Notes under the pieces: model-generated
Database searches by the model: none
Seen by the model: the letters and a program-made list of their open reading frames with translations, nothing else
Told to the model about the DNA's origin: nothing
Assembly: GCA_045116915.1 (NCBI GenBank)
Contig: JBGUMQ010000018.1
Location: forward strand, 1 to 14,097
Direction: 5' to 3'
Origin: UBA9732 sp045116915
Lineage (GTDB): Bacteria; Spirochaetota; Spirochaetia; Sphaerochaetales; Sphaerochaetaceae
Length of the DNA: 14,097 nucleotides
Position numbers and translations under genes: made by a program
In this document: in pieces, positions 6,555-12,832 of the stretch
Layout of the letters: each line of letters starts with the position of its first letter
Numbering within the stretch: the first letter of the stretch is position 1

Positions 6555-6595
6555 CTCCTGATGTTCTGTGTGCCCGGACCTCCCCGGGCCAGGAG
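6555..6595 (-). promoter_or_regulatory. Leader structure that can hide the ribosome site of the zinc-ribbon/HTH gene
   Basis: In the minus-strand leader, CTCCTG (6590-6595) can pair with CAGGAG (6555-6560), which overlaps the SD AGGAGG (6554-6559). Directly stacked inside is a second stem, GCCCGG/CCGGGC (6584-6589 with 6572-6577), whose loop reads GGAGGT. Together this is a 12-pair helix interrupted by an 11-base bulge. If it forms, translation would be restrained. Confidence 0.45.
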
Positions 6596-6649
6596 AAATG
6601 TTACAACAAATATATAGAGCGCATCAACTCCATTTTTAATAAATAATAT

Positions 6650-6691
6650 AAATACACTATATTTGTCCGAACAACAGGTCAAAATACACTA
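6650..6691. repeat. Direct repeat of a 10-base motif, 32 bases apart
   Basis: AAATACACTA occurs at 6650-6659 and 6682-6691, flanking the candidate minus-strand promoter in the AT-rich gap between the zinc-ribbon/HTH and helicase genes. The 32-base period is close to three helical turns, so a protein could bind both on one face. The rest of this 279-base gap (6548-6826) holds short palindromes (for example GTTGCAAC at about 6709) and no gene. Confidence 0.4.
6656..6682 (-). promoter_or_regulatory. Candidate promoter of the zinc-ribbon/HTH gene
   Basis: Minus strand: -35 TTGACC (6677-6682) and -10 TATAGT (6656-6661), spacer 15 bases; an alternative -10 TAGTGT (6654-6659) gives 17 bases. The leader would be about 100 bases and would include the structure at 6555-6595. 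Confidence 0.4.
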
Positions 6692-6806
6692 CCGTAACGG
6701 AGTATTGTTGCAACAGGAAAAATAATTTCATCATTACAAATTGCAAATGAAAAAACCTTTCAAAACACCGATGTTGACCGACACGCTGTTCACAAACGTG
6801 CATTTC

Positions 6807-6815
6807 TGCTATTCT
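6807..6815 (+). promoter_or_regulatory. Extended -10 of the DEAD-box helicase gene
   Basis: TGC-TATTCT, with -10 at 6810-6815; a possible -35 TTCACA (6789-6794) is 15 bases upstream. The start codon is 11 bases past the -10, so the leader would be only about 4-5 bases. The intervening bases are pyrimidine-rich with no SD. Confidence 0.5.
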
Positions 6816-6826
6816 CTTCCCGATAT

Positions 6827-8371
6827 ATGCAGAACATACAAGAATTTATCGACCTCGGGCTGTCCGAAAGGAGCATAGAGGCGATCAAGGCCAAGGGATT
6901 CGAGACACCCACAGAGATACAGAGAAGATGCATCCCCGTCCTTCTTTCGGGACACGGGGACCTGATAGGCCAGGCACAGACCGGTACGGGCAAGACGGCG
7001 GCCTTCGCGCTGCCGATCATCGAGATGACCGACAGCCTGGAGGAGAAGCGCATGCCGGCATCGCCCTTAGCGCTTGTGCTGGTGCCCACACGCGAGCTGT
7101 GCATCCAGGTATGCGAGGAGATCCAGAGCCTGGCGCTCGGACGTCCGGTTCGCACCTGCGCCATATATGGCGGAGCCTCCTACAACATCCAGTTCAGGGA
7201 CCTCAAGACAGGAGTTGACATAGTGGTCGGAACCCCCGGAAGGATCCAGGACCACATGGACAGGGGAACGCTCTGTCTTGACGCCATAAAGGTCTGTGTA
7301 CTGGATGAGGCCGATGAAATGCTGGACATGGGCTTCATAGAGGACATCGAGAACATCCTCGGCAAGACACCGGAGCAGAGGCAGATACTGTGCTTCTCGG
7401 CCACCATGCCCGAGCCCATCCTCAAGCTGGCATCCACTTTCATGAAGGACTACGAGCTTATCAGGGTCCAGACGCAGGACATGACGAGCTCACTCACGCG
7501 CCAGATATTCTACGAGCTGTACGAGGAGGACAAGTTCGAGGCTCTCCGCAGGACCATCGACATCGCCCCCGATTTCTACGGCCTTGTGTTCTGCAAGACC
7601 AAGCTCCAGTGCGACGAGACAGGGCAAAGGCTCATCTCCGCCGGCTACAACGCGGAGGTCCTGCACGGGGACCTGTCGCAGACACAGCGGGAGCTGATAG
7701 TCCACAAGATGCGCGAGCACAGGATAAGCATCCTCTGCGCCACCGATGTGGCCGCCAGGGGAATCGACATCCCCGAGCTGACCCACGTGATAAACTACAG
7801 CCTGCCCGACGAGCCGGAAAGCTACATCCACCGCGTGGGAAGGACGGGCCGCGCCGGGAAGGAAGGCCTTGCCGTGACGTTCGTCACACCCCGCGAGTTC
7901 AGGCGCTTCTCATTCATAAGGAAGATAGCCAAGGCGGAGATAGAGAAGGTCCGCATCCCGTCCGTCGCGGATATCATAGAGAGGAAGAAACGCGTGCTGC
8001 TGGACGACCTGCTGGAAATGGTGGCCCGGGCGGAGAAAGGCGACTGTCCCCAGTCCATGTTCTCGCTGGCCAAGCTCCTGTGCGAATCCCACCACGCCAC
8101 CAACGTCATCGCGGCGCTTCTGAACGACAAGTACAACAGGCTCATCGACCTTTCCGGATACTCCGAGGTCAGGGACCTGTACGACAGGCGTGAAAGCGAG
8201 CGCTTTGCCCCGGCGCACAGGACAAGACCCGGAGCAAGGACACGCGACGAGCGCAGGAAGCCGGGCGGAAAGCAGATACCGGCCAAGGCGGAGGGACACG
8301 GCAGAAGCGCCGGCGCATCCAAAGGCAAGAAGAAGGCCAACGTCAGCCGCTTCAAGCCTCTTGGAAAATGA
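6827..8371 (+). CDS. DEAD-box ATP-dependent RNA helicase
   Basis: 514 residues with the complete motif set of the family: Q motif FETPTEIQRRCIP (25-37), motif I AQTGTGKT (50-57), PTREL (87-91), TPGR (136-139), DEAD (160-163), SAT (191-193), ARGID (310-314) and HRVGRTGRAG (335-344). Two RecA-like domains span about 1-205 and 220-365. Residues about 370-445 form a helical region, and from about 446 to the end the tail is very basic (Arg, Lys, Gly, Pro), as in helicases that hold structured RNA. These enzymes unwind short RNA duplexes in ribosome assembly, mRNA decay or cold adaptation; it resembles the DeaD/CshA group but lacks a clear DbpA-type RNA-binding domain that I can identify. There is no SD upstream. 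The HIT gene follows after 24 bases with its own promoter inside the end of this gene. Confidence 0.95.
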   Translation: MQNIQEFIDLGLSERSIEAIKAKGFETPTEIQRRCIPVLLSGHGDLIGQAQTGTGKTAAFALPIIEMTDSLEEKRMPASPLALVLVPTRELCIQVCEEIQSLALGRPVRTCAIYGGASYNIQFRDLKTGVDIVVGTPGRIQDHMDRGTLCLDAIKVCVLDEADEMLDMGFIEDIENILGKTPEQRQILCFSATMPEPILKLASTFMKDYELIRVQTQDMTSSLTRQIFYELYEEDKFEALRRTIDIAPDFYGLVFCKTKLQCDETGQRLISAGYNAEVLHGDLSQTQRELIVHKMREHRISILCATDVAARGIDIPELTHVINYSLPDEPESYIHRVGRTGRAGKEGLAVTFVTPREFRRFSFIRKIAKAEIEKVRIPSVADIIERKKRVLLDDLLEMVARAEKGDCPQSMFSLAKLLCESHHATNVIAALLNDKYNRLIDLSGYSEVRDLYDRRESERFAPAHRTRPGARTRDERRKPGGKQIPAKAEGHGRSAGASKGKKKANVSRFKPLGK

Positions 8372-8389
8372 CGCGCGCGGTAGTATTCT
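8361..8389 (+). promoter_or_regulatory. Promoter of the HIT gene inside the helicase 3' end, leaderless type
   Basis: -35 TTGGAA (8361-8366) falls in the last codons of the helicase gene; 17 bases later is -10 TATTCT (8384-8389). Six bases separate it from the ATG at 8396, predicting a leaderless transcript. No SD precedes the ATG. Confidence 0.6.
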
Positions 8390-8395
8390 GAAGTC

Positions 8396-8800
8396 ATGGA
8401 AACCCTATTCACGAAAATCGGCCGGGGAGACATCCCGAGCACCAAGATCCACGAGGACGACATCTGTTTCGTCATCCTGGACATCAACCCCGTCAAGAAG
8501 GGCCACGCCCTTGTCATCGCCAGGGAGCCCTACCCCAACATCGCATCCTGTCCCGACGATGTGCTTGCCCACATGATGTCGGTGGCAAAGAAGGTCGATG
8601 CCCGCCAGCGCGAAGTCCTTGGCAGCGAGGGGTCGAACATCATCATAAACAATGATCCGGCTTCAGGGCAGGAAGTGCCGCACATCCACATCCATGTGAT
8701 CCCGCGCTATCAGGGCGACGGCCGCAAACACTTCCAGGACCATGACGTCTATGCCGACGGCGAGATGGCGCAGATCGGCGCTCGCCTCAGGATGGACTGA
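8396..8800 (+). CDS. HIT-family nucleotide hydrolase/transferase (HinT-like)
   Basis: 134 residues, the usual size for the HinT/HIT group. The family motif is HIHIHV (96-101), preceded by GQEVPH and followed by IPRYQGD, giving the catalytic histidine triad with His98/His100 at the active site. An N-terminal FTKIGRGDIPSTKIHEDD (5-22) and PVKKGHALVIARE (32-44) match the nucleotide-binding half. Such proteins cleave nucleoside phosphoramidates or AMP-lysine-type adducts in the cytoplasm. Eleven bases separate it from the downstream Cys-rich gene, so the two probably form an operon. It can be expressed apart from the helicase through the promoter at 8361-8389. Confidence 0.92.
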   Translation: METLFTKIGRGDIPSTKIHEDDICFVILDINPVKKGHALVIAREPYPNIASCPDDVLAHMMSVAKKVDARQREVLGSEGSNIIINNDPASGQEVPHIHIHVIPRYQGDGRKHFQDHDVYADGEMAQIGARLRMD

Positions 8801-8811
8801 GGGTAAAAGCC

Positions 8812-9093
8812 ATGGCCAAGTGTCCTTTCTGCGGTGCCGAAGTCTCCACACCGGTACACCACTCTGCGGAGTGCCCAAAGTGTAACAAGGTCCTGCACAG
8901 CTGCAGATGCTGTGATTTCTTCAGCCCCGATGCCCATTACGGCTGTCGTGAGTCGATCGATGAGCCCGTGTGGGACAAGGACAAGGCGAACTTCTGCGAT
9001 TACTTCAGGCTGACGGACAAGAAAGCATCGGGTTCCGACGACATGCGCGCGCAGAAGTCGCGCGAGGCATTGAAGAACCTTTTCAGTTTCTGA
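8812..9093 (+). CDS. Cys-rich zinc-ribbon mini-protein, unknown function
   Basis: 93 residues. CPFC (4-7) and CPKC (21-24) form a likely zinc ribbon. A second cluster, CRCC (31-34) with CRES (45) and NFCDYF (60-65), gives nine cysteines in all. The segment from CRCC to NFCDYFR resembles a small conserved family in which 'C..C...CRE...DK..ANFCDYF' recurs; I know no assigned function for it. The start has GAGGG (8799-8803) eight bases upstream, overlapping the HIT stop codon, so it is probably co-transcribed and perhaps coupled with the HIT gene. Only 12 bases separate its stop from that of the convergent TrpR-like gene. The role could be metal binding or a redox/zinc-dependent adaptor; this is unproven. 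Confidence 0.8.
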   Translation: MAKCPFCGAEVSTPVHHSAECPKCNKVLHSCRCCDFFSPDAHYGCRESIDEPVWDKDKANFCDYFRLTDKKASGSDDMRAQKSREALKNLFSF

Positions 9094-9105
9094 GTTTTCC
9101 GGTTT

Positions 9106-9387
9106 TCAGATATGGCTCTCGTCGTACATCTCGGAGAGCACCCTCTTTATGACCGAATCGTCGGACTTGAGGGTCTTTGAGCCGCGGGTGATCTTGCACA
9201 GGCTGACCTCCATCTCCTTGGCGATCTGCCTCTGCGGAGTGCCCTTGTAGAGCTCCTTGAAGATGTACCAGCGCTTGGCGATGTCCGTCCTTTCCGCCTC
9301 GGTGAACACGTCCTCGAACAGGCTGCGCATCTCCCTCTTGTCGGTGGTGCGTGAGAATATCTCGATTATCTCGGAAAGGTTGTCCAT
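9106..9387 (-). CDS. TrpR/YerC-family transcriptional repressor
   Basis: 93 residues, the length of the YerC/YecD branch of the Trp-repressor superfamily. Helical N-terminus, then FTEAERTDIAKRW (28-40), typical of the family, followed by the helix-turn-helix TPQRQIAKEMEVSLCKITRGSKTL (about 50-73). The Firmicutes-type YerC proteins lack a proven effector; tryptophan binding should not be assumed. The start has AAAGGAG (9394-9400) six bases upstream. The gene has its own TTGATT/TACTAT promoter, whose -10 is covered by a perfect inverted repeat, pointing to autorepression. It lies downstream of cardiolipin synthase on the same strand, but with a separate promoter. Confidence 0.88.
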   Translation of the reverse strand: MDNLSEIIEIFSRTTDKREMRSLFEDVFTEAERTDIAKRWYIFKELYKGTPQRQIAKEMEVSLCKITRGSKTLKSDDSVIKRVLSEMYDESHI

Positions 9388-9401
9388 GGTCGTCTCCTTT
9401 T

Positions 9402-9419
9402 GTTACTGAATATAGTAAC
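9402..9419. promoter_or_regulatory. Candidate operator of the TrpR/YerC-like repressor
   Basis: Perfect inverted repeat GTTACT (9402-9407), six bases GAATAT, AGTAAC (9414-9419). It covers the -10 box and the expected transcription start of the repressor gene. The half-sites resemble the GTAC/AGTAC arms of the E. coli TrpR operator without its CTAG core. Confidence 0.65.
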
Positions 9420-9440
9420 ACGGAAGATTCGCGAAATCAA
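9412..9440 (-). promoter_or_regulatory. Promoter of the TrpR/YerC-like gene
   Basis: Minus strand: -35 TTGATT (9435-9440), 17-base spacer, -10 TACTAT (9412-9417). Transcription would start near 9405, inside the palindrome, giving a leader of about 18 bases with a strong SD. Confidence 0.7.
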
Positions 9441-9454
9441 GGATGCATGAAGCG

Positions 9455-10993
9455 TCAGAGCATGGGCGTGACGATCTTGGACAGCTGGGCGATCACCTTC
9501 TGGGTCCATGGCCTGGCTTCGAATTCCCTGAGCGTTATCTCCTTGCAAAGGCCGAACGTATCGTTGAAATCGGCCTTGACGGCGCTTACGGTGCGTCCGC
9601 CGTAGAAGATCGTTCCGCTTTCGAAATGGAGGAAGAAGGAACGGAAGTCCATGTTCGCCGTTCCGACTATGGCGGTGCCGTCATCGGCAACGAACATCTT
9701 GGAATGGATGAAGCCGGGGGTGTATTCGAATATCCTGACGCCGTTGGCCAGAAGCCGCCTGTAGTTGGCCCTGGTGTGTGCGTAGACGGTCTTCTTGTCC
9801 GGAATCGAAGGTGTGATTATCCTGACGTCCACACCGCTTCTGGAGGCCAGTATCAGCGCGTTTGCCATGGAGCTGTCCAGTATCAGGTACGGCGTGCTTA
9901 TCCAGACGTACCTGCGGGCGGAGTTGATCAGGCTGATGTACACGTTCTCCGCGACGGTGAACTCGTCCAGCGGGCTGTCCCCGAAGCTCTGGATGTAGCC
10001 GTCGCCTGTGACGGACTCCGCATCCGTCGGCATGTATGGAGCGAAATCGTCCACGTGGTATTCCTCCGGCGCGGAATAGGACCACAGCTGAAGGAACATG
10101 AAGGTGTAGTTCCACACCCCGTCACCGCGGAGGATGAAGCAGTTGTCCTTCCAGTGTCCGCAACGGACCGACCTGTTGATGTATTCGTCGGCCATGTTCA
10201 GGCCGCCGCTTATGGCGACGTTGCCGTCTATTATGCAGACCTTGCGGTGGTCGCGGTAGTTGAGCTTGGGGTTGAGCCTGGGTCTCACGGGGTTGAACGC
10301 GACCGCCTTTATGCCGTAGCTCCTGAGTTCCTTGTAGTATCTCCTCGGAAGCGTCCCTATGCTCCCCATGTCGTCGTACATCAGAAGGACATCCACGCCT
10401 TCGGCGACCTTCCTCTTCAGGACATCCAGGACGGTGTCCCAGAAGACACCCTTCTGGTAGATGAAGTACTCCATGAAGATGAACCTGCGGGCCTTCTCAA
10501 GCTCCTGCACGATCAATGGGAAAGCAGGATCACCCAGCGGATAATACTCCACCGATGTGTTGCCGAAGACCCTGCTCTCGCTGAGTCCGCTTACATATCT
10601 GGAAAGCTTGGCATCCTCCAGTGGAAGGACGGTTGCGGCATCCAGGGCCTTCGGATAGGCATCGATCATGTGCTGGGCGCTCAGTTCCCGGAACCTGCGC
10701 ATCCTCTTCTCCTGGACCAGGCCCTTCTTCTTGTTTCCGAAGATGAAGTACATGCTGGCTCCGAAGAACGGAGCGACCATTATCAGCAGGATCCAGGAGA
10801 GCTTGTACTCAGACGCGTCGTCACGGATGAACACCAGCAACGAAACGACAATCCCCAGAACCGAACCGACAAGGCTCAGGCTGAAGCGCGATTCCACATA
10901 GTGGAAGAACAGGAATATCACGCCCATCTGGAGGAAGATGAAGAGGAAGGTCCAGAAGAACCTGCTGACAAACAGCTTGAGGAGCTTCCGCAT
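9455..10993 (-). CDS. cls: Cardiolipin synthase (phospholipase D superfamily)
   Basis: 512 residues. Two N-terminal transmembrane helices (about 10-31 and 38-56) and a third hydrophobic stretch (about 65-85) form the membrane anchor region typical of ClsA-type enzymes. Two phospholipase D active sites follow: HRKVCIID (His249, Lys251, Asp256) with the trailing ISGGLN, and HSKMFVAD (His430, Lys432, Asp437) with the trailing GTANMD. The enzyme joins two phosphatidylglycerols into cardiolipin plus glycerol at the inner membrane. The start ATG overlaps the stop of the upstream TPR gene (TGATG), with GAGGAG in the end of that gene as SD, so translation is coupled. It is the last gene of the queH-TPR-cls operon. 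Confidence 0.93.
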   Translation of the reverse strand: MRKLLKLFVSRFFWTFLFIFLQMGVIFLFFHYVESRFSLSLVGSVLGIVVSLLVFIRDDASEYKLSWILLIMVAPFFGASMYFIFGNKKKGLVQEKRMRRFRELSAQHMIDAYPKALDAATVLPLEDAKLSRYVSGLSESRVFGNTSVEYYPLGDPAFPLIVQELEKARRFIFMEYFIYQKGVFWDTVLDVLKRKVAEGVDVLLMYDDMGSIGTLPRRYYKELRSYGIKAVAFNPVRPRLNPKLNYRDHRKVCIIDGNVAISGGLNMADEYINRSVRCGHWKDNCFILRGDGVWNYTFMFLQLWSYSAPEEYHVDDFAPYMPTDAESVTGDGYIQSFGDSPLDEFTVAENVYISLINSARRYVWISTPYLILDSSMANALILASRSGVDVRIITPSIPDKKTVYAHTRANYRRLLANGVRIFEYTPGFIHSKMFVADDGTAIVGTANMDFRSFFLHFESGTIFYGGRTVSAVKADFNDTFGLCKEITLREFEARPWTQKVIAQLSKIVTPML

Positions 10994-12231
10994 CAGTTCT
11001 CCTCGTCCTCGTCCAGATCGGTGTTGGGCTCCCTGTCGTCGTCATCGGAGACGGATGTGTCGGGATTGTCGGAATCATCGGGATCAGGGTCGTAGCCATA
11101 GGAACGGGCGATGTCGTCATCGTCCTCATCCAGCTCTGTATTGGGCTCCCTTTCGATCTCTTCCACATCGGTATTGATGTCCCCATCCGGTTCAGACATG
11201 GGCTTTTCCACAGTATTCTCCGCGTCACAGGTATCCGATGAAGCCCTGTACCCGACGGATGAGGGTTTGATGGACGGCTTGAGCGCATCCGGGTCGGACT
11301 CGTCGAAAGCGACGGCTTTCTCATAGCCAGGGAAAGGCTTGCAGAGAGAGACTTCCTTGGAGTACCTGTCCATGGCCGCTGCGAAGGCATCGCGTGTTGC
11401 GGGATTCTCCAGTCCCAGGAGCAGCTGCCCGAAGTACTCTTTGGTGGCCAGGCATGTGAGGGTGAACTTCCTTGCAAGTCCCCAGCCCAGTCTGTCCACG
11501 GCCTGCGCGACATCGCCGTTGTGGATGCTGACCTGCGCTCCGTGGAGGTAGGCTTCCGGGAACTTGGCGTTGCGCTCGTCGATCAGCTCGTCGAACACCG
11601 CCTTGGCCGTCTCCCAGTCGCCTGTGAGGATGCTGTACCATCCGCGGTTGTCCATCAGGCCGTTGTTCTCGGTGCCGGTGCGGTCGGCTTCCATGATGGC
11701 TCCGAAGCGCTCAAGGTCGCCGGTCTCCAGAAGGTATGTCTCCAGGTTGATCGACAGGTTGTCGTTCATGTATCCGGTGGATCTGAGCTCCTCAAGAGAG
11801 GCAATTGCCTTGCCCTTGAGGCCCAGCCTCCAGTAGCCCATGGAGCATGTGACTATGGCCACATTGCGGTGGTCGCCGGCCTTGGGATCCGCGATGACAT
11901 CCTCCAGTATCCGGACACCGCGTGAGGCATCGCCCTGCTGGATGTATGCCGATCCGATCATGTTGCGGCGGTCCGGGTCGATTCCGGCCTTGAGGGCCTT
12001 CTCCAGGTTGGGCCATGCCTTGTCCAGGTCGCCCTTCCTGAACGCCTTGGCGCCGATGGCCAGGAAGATGTAGCCGCGTCTGAGTACGATGAATATCAGG
12101 ACCAGAGCCACATCCGCGGCGACCTTGATCCAGATGTTGATCCTGAGGACCGTGACCACGACAACCGCGGCTAGGAATACCAGTGCGACCAGCGTTCCGC
12201 TGTTGAGTTTCTTTTTCTGAGCGTCAGGCAT
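10993..12231 (-). CDS. TPR membrane protein with an acidic tail, unknown function
   Basis: 412 residues. Two hydrophobic helices near the N-terminus (about 13-29 and 33-51) make a membrane hairpin, leaving the rest most likely in the cytoplasm. Residues about 54-290 consist of helix pairs with TPR-like spacing, for example AIGAKAFRKGDLDKAWPNLEKAL and SAYIQQGDASRGVRILED. The last 100 residues are disordered-looking and extremely acidic, with a repeated segment: REPNTELDED (361-370) and REPNTDLDED (400-409). The start overlaps the queH stop by 8 bases, with GGAGGT (12237-12242) five bases upstream; the stop overlaps the cls start. TPR proteins are scaffolds, and its tight position before cls hints at a link with the membrane, which is inference. 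I do not recognise a named family. Confidence 0.82.
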   Translation of the reverse strand: MPDAQKKKLNSGTLVALVFLAAVVVVTVLRINIWIKVAADVALVLIFIVLRRGYIFLAIGAKAFRKGDLDKAWPNLEKALKAGIDPDRRNMIGSAYIQQGDASRGVRILEDVIADPKAGDHRNVAIVTCSMGYWRLGLKGKAIASLEELRSTGYMNDNLSINLETYLLETGDLERFGAIMEADRTGTENNGLMDNRGWYSILTGDWETAKAVFDELIDERNAKFPEAYLHGAQVSIHNGDVAQAVDRLGWGLARKFTLTCLATKEYFGQLLLGLENPATRDAFAAAMDRYSKEVSLCKPFPGYEKAVAFDESDPDALKPSIKPSSVGYRASSDTCDAENTVEKPMSEPDGDINTDVEEIEREPNTELDEDDDDIARSYGYDPDPDDSDNPDTSVSDDDDREPNTDLDEDEEN

Positions 12232-12763
12232 CGACCACCTCCCCGGGAGCGAATTCGCATCCGCAGTACTGCTGTCTGTAGAGACCGAGCTCGGCGGCCA
12301 TCCTGCAGCTTTCGGCGAATCCGTCCTTCTTCTTGAAATCGATGGGCTCGAACGTGTCGAACATCGACCCCACCTTGAATATGCGCGCGCTGTTCTTGAA
12401 CCGGCTCACCGTGAGCGTCGTGGTGAAGTGTGCGATACCGAGACGCCTGGCCTCCTCGTACGCCGCCCTGAGGTTGAACTCGAAGCAGCGCAGGCAGCGG
12501 GCCCCGCCTTCCGGCTCGTTCTCAAGTCCCTTGACGAACTCCAGCCACCTGTCGTGGTCGTAGCTCTGGCGGACCACCTCCAGGCCTCCGAAATACTCGG
12601 CGACCTTCAGAAGGTTCTCATAGCGCCTGTCGTTCTCCTCCTGCGGCCAGATGTTGCTGTTGCCGTAGCAGAGGACAGGCTCGTAGCCCTCGTCGATGAG
12701 TCTCTTTATGCTGCTTGTGGCGCACGGCCCGCAGCAGCAGTGGACAAGTATGCGCGTGCACAT
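12224..12763 (-). CDS. queH: Epoxyqueuosine reductase QueH
   Basis: 179 residues, the usual size. QueH (formerly DUF208) catalyses the last step of queuosine synthesis, reducing epoxyqueuosine to queuosine in the wobble position of tRNAs with GUN anticodons; it replaces the unrelated QueG. The cysteine layout fits the iron-sulphur enzyme: HCCCGPC (Cys9, 10, 11, 14) at the N-terminus, CLRCFEFNL (Cys90, 93) and YCGCEF (Cys167, 169). Other family features are NSNIWP, the HFTTTLTVSRFKN segment and the FKKKDG loop. First gene of a coupled operon; its end overlaps the TPR gene start. There is no SD, and the -10 sits six bases before the ATG, predicting a leaderless transcript. No other queuosine gene is in the window. 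Confidence 0.95.
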   Translation of the reverse strand: MCTRILVHCCCGPCATSSIKRLIDEGYEPVLCYGNSNIWPQEENDRRYENLLKVAEYFGGLEVVRQSYDHDRWLEFVKGLENEPEGGARCLRCFEFNLRAAYEEARRLGIAHFTTTLTVSRFKNSARIFKVGSMFDTFEPIDFKKKDGFAESCRMAAELGLYRQQYCGCEFAPGEVVDA

Positions 12764-12769
12764 GCGACA

Positions 12770-12775
12770 ATATTA
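12770..12775 (-). promoter_or_regulatory. -10 box of the queH operon, leaderless type
   Basis: Minus strand TAATAT (12770-12775), followed by six bases and the ATG at 12763. No good -35 element is seen at 16-18 bases, so an activator or a relaxed promoter is possible. Confidence 0.45.
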
Positions 12776-12784
12776 CTTCATATC

Positions 12785-12815
12785 TTGAAATTGCACCACA
12801 CATCGTGCTTATAAT
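12785..12815 (+). promoter_or_regulatory. Promoter of the MATE-type transporter gene
   Basis: Consensus -10 TATAAT (12810-12815) with TTGAAA (12785-12790) 19 bases upstream, a longer spacer than usual. The start of transcription is expected near 12822, leaving a leader of about 5-11 bases. It is divergent from the queH -10, with 34 bases between the two hexamers. Confidence 0.55.
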
Positions 12816-12832
12816 CTGCCCGGGAGATGACT

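Noticed and set aside
6548..6682. N-terminal extension of the zinc-ribbon/HTH protein, hydrophobic and possibly a membrane segment
   Set aside because: The strong AGGAGG is placed for ATG 6547, and the extension crosses the leader structure and AT-rich non-coding DNA.
9117..9142. GCTCTC/GAGAGC inverted repeat as terminator for the Cys-rich gene
   Set aside because: It lies inside the TrpR-like coding region, has a 14-base loop and no T-run.
9443..11095. A 550-residue plus-strand open frame, longer than the gene it overlaps
   Set aside because: It lies antisense to cardiolipin synthase, whose two active sites are intact. The composition is rich in Val, Asp and Glu as expected from a reverse frame of GC-rich coding DNA, and no domain is visible.
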